A stretch of 15,072 nt of DNA from an uncultured Clostridia bacterium (GTDB lineage: Bacteria; Bacillota; Clostridia; Christensenellales; Borkfalkiaceae). The notes under the pieces were generated by a model, which saw nothing but the letters and a program-made list of their open reading frames with translations, made no database searches and was not told the DNA's origin. Position 1 is the stretch's first letter, and every line of letters begins with the position of its first letter. The position numbers were made by a program, and so were the translations under genes. Positions 1-6,900 of this stretch are shown here, piece by piece. The DNA is taken from contig CAMWLA010000018.1 in assembly GCA_947174975.1 (NCBI GenBank), forward strand, positions 1-15,072. The letters run 5' to 3'.

Positions 1-59
1 TTTTAATAATAGTTGCTTCAAAGAACATAATAATAATGTTATTTTTGTGAGTTTAACAC

Positions 60-88
60 TTGACGGAATTTGGTAAATTGTGTAGAAT
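60..88 (+). promoter_or_regulatory. Sigma-A type promoter of the Wzz-like gene
   Basis: TTGACG (60-65) and TAGAAT (83-88) are separated by 17 bases, close to the vegetative consensus. Predicted transcription start is near base 95, giving a leader of about 20 bases that contains GGAG (104-107) seven bases before the ATG at 115. Confidence 0.7.
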
Positions 89-114
89 AATAAAAAACTG
101 TTTGGAGCTTTTAA

Positions 115-1452
115 ATGGAAAACGAAATTGAAAACGAGGGCGGCGTAACAATAGGCTATATTTTCCGCACTATATTTTCGCAGAAGTGGCTTGCGCTTAT
201 AATTGCGGTTGTAATTACGCTTGTCGGCACTTTGGGACTGTATTTTATAGATAAAAGAAACGAAATGTACTCGGTTTCGTTCGTTTTACAGCTTCCTAAT
301 ACCGGTGATGCTTCATCTACGTCATATACCTATCCCGACGGCGAAAGCTTTTACTTTACAGATATTATTTCCAAGAAGAACCTTGAAGACGTTGCATCAA
401 AGGAAGGCTTTGAAGCTATCGACGTGGATAAAATGGTCAAAAATAACGACATTTCTATTATCCGTTCGTTAGACAAGCTTGATGATAAAAATAATGCCGG
501 CGTATATGATTTAAATTATACCGTAAAGGTTAAAGCCAAATATTTTGCGGACGAGGACTCTGCGCGTGACTTTATCGAAGCACTCACTTCATTTCCCCGC
601 GACCATATTGCAAAGATGGGTATAAATTACGACCAAAGTCTTACGACTTCAAAATCGGCTATTACCTACGATGAGCAGTTGACGCTTTTAAAAAATCAGA
701 CGGTTTACATTCAGACTAAATACGATGCTCTGATTAAGTCATACGGCAGTGAATTCGTTGTAAGCGATGGAAGAACGTTGGCACAGTGCAAAGATGAGGT
801 GGATGCATATCTTACCAAGGATTTCTTTACTTCATTGAAAAACCGCGCTAAGGAAAACGGTTATATCAAGTCCGGTACGGAAGAAAAGCTCCATTACGAA
901 AGTGAACTTTATTCAAAGGGTCTTGCGCTTAAACGAGCGGAAGCGACTTTGGATGGGCTGAAAGGATTTGCGGCAGATACGGGCTCGATTATCTATGACG
1001 AAATAATTTCGCTTAATAGAGAAATAGCTACATTAGAACAAGAAATAAAAATCTTAGAAGAATATATTAAATCTTACTCCAATACGGATAAAATTAAGCC
1101 GAAAGACTTTGAGGACGAAATAGCAAGCGTTTACGCAAATGTAGAAAAGTTTACGGCAGATATTGAGCCGGTTGCTTCCTACGTTTACGGAAAAGTAACA
1201 AAAATCAACTATTTAAGCACTAAGGTTGTAGAAGTCGAAGGCGGAAGGGGACTTATTATTTCCGCGGTAATCGCACTCGTTGCGGGTATCGTAGTTGCGG
1301 CAATCGTCGCATTCGCAGTAGGTTGGAGCAAACAGAAAAAGGTTAAATCAACCGAAAGTGTAAGCGGGGTTCCCGTTTACGGTGAAGCGCAGCTTCAAGC
1401 GGCGGCAACCGACGAATCCAAGGAAGAGAAAGATACAAAAAACGACAAATAA
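115..1452 (+). CDS. Wzz/YveK-like membrane protein, probable polysaccharide chain-length or export co-factor
   Basis: The 445-aa product has one hydrophobic helix near the N-terminus (about residues 24-45) and a second near the C-terminus (about 379-404). Between them lies a long hydrophilic stretch that would be extracytoplasmic. Residues about 290-325 are rich in heptad-like Glu/Leu/Ile and probably form a coiled coil. A short charged tail after the second helix would be cytoplasmic. This two-helix hairpin topology is that of polysaccharide co-polymerases (Wzz, and YveK/CapA of Gram-positives), which set chain length or partner a tyrosine kinase. No Walker motif is present, so it is not fused to a kinase, and no glycosyltransferase, polymerase or kinase gene lies downstream. 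The start is supported by GGAG seven bases upstream. The assignment rests on topology and general N-terminal resemblance, not on a diagnostic motif; another two-helix envelope protein is possible. Confidence 0.55.
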   Translation: MENEIENEGGVTIGYIFRTIFSQKWLALIIAVVITLVGTLGLYFIDKRNEMYSVSFVLQLPNTGDASSTSYTYPDGESFYFTDIISKKNLEDVASKEGFEAIDVDKMVKNNDISIIRSLDKLDDKNNAGVYDLNYTVKVKAKYFADEDSARDFIEALTSFPRDHIAKMGINYDQSLTTSKSAITYDEQLTLLKNQTVYIQTKYDALIKSYGSEFVVSDGRTLAQCKDEVDAYLTKDFFTSLKNRAKENGYIKSGTEEKLHYESELYSKGLALKRAEATLDGLKGFAADTGSIIYDEIISLNREIATLEQEIKILEEYIKSYSNTDKIKPKDFEDEIASVYANVEKFTADIEPVASYVYGKVTKINYLSTKVVEVEGGRGLIISAVIALVAGIVVAAIVAFAVGWSKQKKVKSTESVSGVPVYGEAQLQAAATDESKEEKDTKNDK

Positions 1453-1460
1453 AATAATTC

Positions 1461-1495
1461 AAGGCGGAACGCAAAAGCGCTCCGCCTTAATTTTT
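1461..1495 (+). terminator. Intrinsic terminator after the Wzz-like gene
   Basis: An 8-bp stem (AAGGCGGA at 1461-1468 with TCCGCCTT at 1481-1488) extends inward past one mismatch by CGC/GCG around an AAAA loop. It is followed by AATTTTT. It begins 8 bases after the stop codon and separates this gene from the helicase unit. Confidence 0.85.
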
Positions 1496-1509
1496 ATGTG
1501 GAACTAATC

Positions 1510-1538
1510 TTGCTTTTTTGCTATTGATATGCTATACT
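1510..1538 (+). promoter_or_regulatory. Sigma-A type promoter of the helicase unit
   Basis: TTGCTT (1510-1515) and TATACT (1533-1538) have exactly 17 bases between them. Transcription would start near 1545, leaving a leader of only about 13 bases before the ATG at 1558. A partial SD (AGGTG, 1549-1553) lies in that leader. No other promoter of this quality was seen before 3956, so it probably drives both helicase genes. Confidence 0.7.
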
Positions 1539-1557
1539 AAGGTATTATAGGTGCAAA

Positions 1558-3924
1558 ATGTCCGAGATAGAAAAAATCTTAAATTTAATATCTCCGAAAA
1601 AGCAAGCGGACGAAGCCTTTTTTAAGGACCTCCTCGACGGCGAAAAACAGCGCGCGTATGAGGACGGACGAATAAGGGCTGTTATGCTTGCGCTTAAAGC
1701 TCTGCATATAAACAAGCTGAAAAATAAGATATCGGACGCCAAGCGGGAGCGTGACGAGCTGAATTCGTCAGAGCATAACGCAGAAAATTATAAGCGGGTT
1801 ATCGAGCTGAATGCGGAAATCAATAGGCTGAATAGCAAAGTTCAGTCTTTTAAGCCTTTTTTCGACGAGCCGTATTTTGCGCGTATGGACCTAATCGACA
1901 ACATAGAGGGCTACAACAGCTACTATATCGGCAAGCGCGGGGACGAGGGTTTGGAAATCGTCGACTGGCGCGCGCCCCTTGCCCGCAGATATTACCAGAA
2001 GAGCAAAACCTCATTTAAAATAAACGATTACGATTACAAGTTAATTCTACGCAGAGCCTTGCGCACCGCAGGCGGGAAAGTACTTGATATGAAAAACGAG
2101 TATCTGTCCGTCAAGGGCTATCTTTCCGACGAGGAAATCGCGGGCAGAGACGAGGCGATTATCTTCGACCCCTTTTTAAAGGAAATACTTGAGAACCGCA
2201 AGGAAAAGCGTGAAATCTGCGATATAATCGAAACCATTCAAGAAAAGCAGTATGAAATTATCACCTTACCCGAGGACGCGGAATTCATTTTGCAAGGCGT
2301 TGCGGGCAGCGGCAAAACTATGATAATGCTTCATAGGCTTTCGTATATTTTATATAACAACGAGGAACTGCGTCCGTCTGACGTGCTTGTGGTGACTCCG
2401 TCGGATTCTTTCAACGCGTTCATTGACGAGCTTGCGCAAATTCTCGAGTTAGAGCGAGTTAAAACCTCTACCTTGGACGGCTATTTTTTAAACGTTTTAA
2501 AAAACTCGGGAGTGAATATCGAAGGCAAGATAGATTACTTTCAGCCTATCCCGCCCGAATTTTTAAATTACGCTTATACCGATAAATTCGTTTTGGAAAT
2601 ACGCAAAAAGCTTGCCAAAATTTACGACGGCATTCACGGAATGTTTGTTTCCGACGGCTGCAAAGATGTAACGGACGGCGTGCTCGAAGCCTTGGAGAAT
2701 CAAGAGGAAAAGTACGTTTCCATTAAAAATGCGGGCATAAGGGTAAGGCGCTGCGTTCTCGGTGAAATCAAGGAAAAGGTAGACGGCGGACTTTACTACA
2801 CAAAGCAGTTCAGAAATATGTTTAACTGCATTTCCGACGTACGCGAATTTTTACAGCTTTTATCCGACGAGCGTATGAACGGACAAGCGTTCTTTTACAG
2901 ACAGCTTCTCTCGTTCTACAAGTCGCTTAAGTTTTTGCGTAAGTATTCGGAAAAAATCTGTTTGAATGCCGTTTCCGATCTGGACGATTTGCACACAGCC
3001 GTGGAAAAGGAAATATCCGACCTCAAACGCTACAAAATCAACGTCGACGGACAAGAAACGCTTACTTATTCCGACAGAATAGAAAAGCGCGAACAGCTTA
3101 AAAGAGAGATAATCAAAATCACTCAAACCGTCAAGGATATTGCCGACGAATTTATTCCGTTGTACGACTTTGCCGACGTTCTGCGCGGTGAAAACTATTT
3201 AGTTGCTATCGGCAAGTGCGAAACGACTTACGATATACTTCGCTTTTTCTATCGCGAAACGGTTAAAAAAATAAAGACGAGGTTTTCGCTTTCTTCCAAA
3301 AAGCTGTGCCGTACGGACCCGTATTCGATGTGCCTTATCTTAAACGAATTAGGGCTTCCGTTAAGCCCTAAGTACCGCTTCATATTCGTGGACGAAGCGC
3401 AGGATATTTCTTTAAACGAATACCGCATTCTGCAGTCTATAAACGATAGAGCCGCGTTCAATATATTCGGCGATTTAAAACAGAATATAACCCCTTACCG
3501 CGGAATTAAAGACTGGGCGGAGCTTGGATACAAGCAGTTTAATTTGAATCTCAATTACCGCAACACCAACCGTATAGTGGAATACGTATCGGAAAGCCTC
3601 AATATCGACATGCAAGCGATAGGAACCGAAGGGAGCAAGGTCGAGGAAATTTCAAAGCGCTCTGTTACGAATTACCTTTCGGAAGGCAAGGGTTTAAGCG
3701 CGGTGATAACGAGCGAGGAAGGGCTTGAAAAGCATATGCGCAAAAGCTATAACGTCGTGCGCGATACGGGGCGAATTTCCAAAACGAAAATCAACATTAT
3801 GACCGTATACGAAAGTAAGGGGCTTGAATTCACTTCGGTTGCTGTCGCGGACGCGGGAATGAGCGAAAACGAAAAATATATCGCGTATACCCGCGCACTC
3901 AAAAACCTTGCTATTATAAGATAA
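1558..3924 (+). CDS. HelD-like superfamily 1 helicase/ATPase
   Basis: The 788-aa protein has the HelD layout and is near the length of Bacillus HelD. An N-terminal charged helical region (about 1-100) is followed by a block with YYIGKRG and IVDWRAPLARRYY, which I associate with HelD-family ATPases. The helicase core follows: GVAGSGKT Walker A (247-254), DEAQD Walker B (612-616), FGDLKQ motif III just after it, NLNYRNTNRI motif IV, YESKGLEF motif V (751-758) and YTRA motif VI (777-780). HelD binds RNA polymerase and uses ATP to strip stalled or post-termination complexes from DNA; whether this homologue does so is inferred. The ATG has a weak SD (AGGTG) four bases upstream. The next helicase gene begins 31 bases after its stop with no terminator between, so the two are probably cotranscribed. 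A UvrD-like DNA helicase role is the main alternative. Confidence 0.85.
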   Translation: MSEIEKILNLISPKKQADEAFFKDLLDGEKQRAYEDGRIRAVMLALKALHINKLKNKISDAKRERDELNSSEHNAENYKRVIELNAEINRLNSKVQSFKPFFDEPYFARMDLIDNIEGYNSYYIGKRGDEGLEIVDWRAPLARRYYQKSKTSFKINDYDYKLILRRALRTAGGKVLDMKNEYLSVKGYLSDEEIAGRDEAIIFDPFLKEILENRKEKREICDIIETIQEKQYEIITLPEDAEFILQGVAGSGKTMIMLHRLSYILYNNEELRPSDVLVVTPSDSFNAFIDELAQILELERVKTSTLDGYFLNVLKNSGVNIEGKIDYFQPIPPEFLNYAYTDKFVLEIRKKLAKIYDGIHGMFVSDGCKDVTDGVLEALENQEEKYVSIKNAGIRVRRCVLGEIKEKVDGGLYYTKQFRNMFNCISDVREFLQLLSDERMNGQAFFYRQLLSFYKSLKFLRKYSEKICLNAVSDLDDLHTAVEKEISDLKRYKINVDGQETLTYSDRIEKREQLKREIIKITQTVKDIADEFIPLYDFADVLRGENYLVAIGKCETTYDILRFFYRETVKKIKTRFSLSSKKLCRTDPYSMCLILNELGLPLSPKYRFIFVDEAQDISLNEYRILQSINDRAAFNIFGDLKQNITPYRGIKDWAELGYKQFNLNLNYRNTNRIVEYVSESLNIDMQAIGTEGSKVEEISKRSVTNYLSEGKGLSAVITSEEGLEKHMRKSYNVVRDTGRISKTKINIMTVYESKGLEFTSVAVADAGMSENEKYIAYTRALKNLAIIR

Positions 3925-3955
3925 ATTAAAACGGACAATAATTAAGGATATTTTT

Positions 3956-6900
3956 ATGGCGAACAAGAAAAACGCAAATATGATTGAAATTGAGGGCGAA
4001 CTTTTAAACTCGGTAAGCTATGCAACTTATTTTTGCCGCTTGCCGTTGTTTACCACGTTCAAAATATTTAACCGTTCGGAAGAGAACGCAAACGATATCA
4101 CCGTCAGCATAAGCGGAAACGAGCTTATTTTGCCGACGGAAATCAACGTCGCCGAAATTCCGCACGAAAGCAGTATGCGGGTTTCGGTTGAGAATATTTT
4201 AAACCCCAAATACCTTGCGGATCTGGAACAGCCCGAAAAGTGCAAGGTAGTAATTAAGCTTGCGCAAGGCAAGAATAATATCTGTTCGCTTAAAGCCGAA
4301 GTCCTCGCGCTGCCCATAGACTGTTGGAGCGGACTTTCCGGCAATGCGGAAATGCTTGCCGCATTCGTAAGACCAAAGCTTGCCGACTGTCAGAAAATTT
4401 TGGCGGAAGCGGGCTTACAGTTAAAGACTTGGGGCTATTCGTCGGAGTGGAGCGGATATTCCGGGAACGACAGAAACGCAGTCCGCAACGCGGTTGCCGC
4501 GGTGTATTCGGCTATCCGTCATTTGAATATAGAAAGATCGGAAACGCAGGATATGACGGATACCGTCAGTGCGGGCGATATAAGCAAGATTATAAAGGAC
4601 AAGCACGCAACGCCGTTAGAGCTTGCGATTTTCGCCGCGTCTTGCTTCGAAGCTACCAAATTAAACCCCGTTCTCGTCATAGGTAAAAACAAAGTTGGCG
4701 TGGGCGTTTGGCTTTACGAAAGCTGTTTTTCTACACCCGTGCAAGACGATATTTCCGTCATCGAAAAATATATAAAGGACGGCGTCAACAACCTTGCGAT
4801 ATTTGACAGCGACGATTTATTCGCGCACAAAAACGCAAGCTTTACGACCAGCGCTTCGCATTTCGAATCGTTTATAAGAAGCGAGTCTTTCGATATCTGC
4901 CTCGATATAAAGCGTTCGAGAATTGACGGAGTTTTCCCTCTGCCGTTGAAGGTTAAAACCAAATCGGGTTACGAGCTTTTGGACGACAAGGAGCTTTCGT
5001 ACAGCGCGAAGCCCCGCCAGGTAATCGACGTAAACAAATACGAATATTCGCGCACGGAATCGAAGGACAAGTCGTGGCAAAGAAGACTGCTTGATTTGTC
5101 ACTTAGAAATAACTTACTTAATTTTCGTTACAAGCGCGACTGTCTGCATATTCTCTCTTCCGACTTGGGCGCATTCTGCGAAAGGCTTGCTCTCAAAGAT
5201 AAATTCAAATTAAGCCCGCTTGCAACGGCTATCAAGGACGCGGCATACTTCGGCGGCGCAACCGTCAAGAGTATGGAAGAGCTGATAAAGATCGAAATGA
5301 AGTCGGGTCAGCTCAGGTGTTATTCTTCCAAGGAAACGCTTAACGAGGTTGCGGGTTCGCTGATAAGAAAATCGCGCGCGTCGGAGGAAGAGACTGGTTC
5401 AAAGACGCTGTATCTTGCGTTCGGCTTCTTAAAATGGAAAAGTAAAAACGACAGCGAGCAAAAATTCGCTCCGCTTGCGCTTCTTCCCGTAAACGTAAAA
5501 AAGACGAAAAACGCCGTAATTAATCTGGAAATAGGCGAGGGGTACGAGGTCAATACAACCCTTCTCGAATTTTTAAAGCAAGAGTTCGGCATAGATATCC
5601 GCGGACTTGACGGAAAAGAGCTTTCCCCCAAGGAAATTATCGCAATTTTTCGCGCCAAAACGGCGAATATGAAGGGTTGGGCGGTATACGAGGATATTTA
5701 TCTTTCGCAGTTCACTTTCGCGCGATATGCAATGTGGGCGGACGTCAAAAAGAACGTTAACGAGTACAAGAAAAACCCTCTTATTGCAAGTCTTTTGGCA
5801 AATGCGAATAAGATGGTAAACAACAAGCTTTCGGGCAAAAGCGAGGATGACGCCGAGCCTTGCGAAATTATAACCCCGCTTGCTTGCGACAGTACGCAGT
5901 ACGCCGCGGTTGCGGAATCCGCCAAGGGCACGACGTTCGTTTTGCACGGCCCTCCCGGAACGGGCAAGAGTCAGACGATAACGAACATTATCGCAAATGC
6001 AATTTACGACGGTAAACGCGTGCTGTTCGTTGCCGAAAAACAAGCGGCTTTGCAAGTTGTTAAAAAACGCCTTTCGGAAATAGGAATAGGCGATTTCTGC
6101 TTAGAGCTTCATTCCGGCAAAAACACTGACAAGGGCGAAATAGTCCGTTCAATCGAAAATACTCTTGCATTGAAAAAGAGCGGTACGGACGATAAATTTA
6201 CGCTTGCGGGAGAAAAGATTAAGTCCGCACGCAATACCTTGAAAGCGCCCCTTTGCGCACTGCATAAAAAACGCAGACTGGGCGTTTCCGTTTACGAAGC
6301 GATTTTGTATTATCTGCAGAACAAAAATGCACCAGAGCTTGTGGACATAGAAAGTACTTTCTACGATTCCTTGACGGAAGAAAAGCTTGCAGAATGCGAA
6401 AAGATGCTTGTCATGTCTCAAGCCGCCGCGGAGGAATGCGGGGGCGTGTACCGTTCGCCGTTTTCGGGCGTGTGCTTAACGGAATGCGACAAAAGCGTGA
6501 GAGTGGGAGTTTTATGCTCCGCCGAGGTTTTGATTGCAGAGCTTAAACACCTTAAAAATTATATCGCGCTGTTCAACGATACGTTCAATCAGAAAATGAG
6601 TAAATTCACCGCGTTAAAGCTCAAATCGCTTTCAAGTATTTTAGGGATATTGAAGAGCGGAGAGCTGGACGAATTTTTCGACTGCGACGAAACGGAATTT
6701 TATAAATTTTACAATGCGAATATAAAGTACGACAATACCGTAAAGCTTTGGATGACGAGGTTTAAAACACTTCCCGAAATCGGCAAGCTTGCAGATAAAA
6801 TCGAAAGCGAGCTTGACAACTGGGGCGAAAACTGGCGTTCGTCAAAGACCTTAATTACAATATTAAAGCGCATGAACAAGTGCGCCGCGACGCCCTTGAA

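Noticed and set aside
24..46. AACAT/ATGTT hairpin followed by ATTTTT, as a terminator of an upstream gene
   Set aside because: The stem is only 5 A/T-rich base pairs with a 7-base loop; too weak to call.
4324..4686. 120-codon open frame on the plus strand overlapping the large helicase gene
   Set aside because: Arg/Gly-rich composition typical of a shifted reading frame, no SD; the long frame continues unbroken through it.
5573..6055. 160-codon open frame on the minus strand inside the large helicase gene
   Set aside because: It lies opposite the Walker A-encoding region, has no SD or family resemblance, and is a shadow of the real frame.
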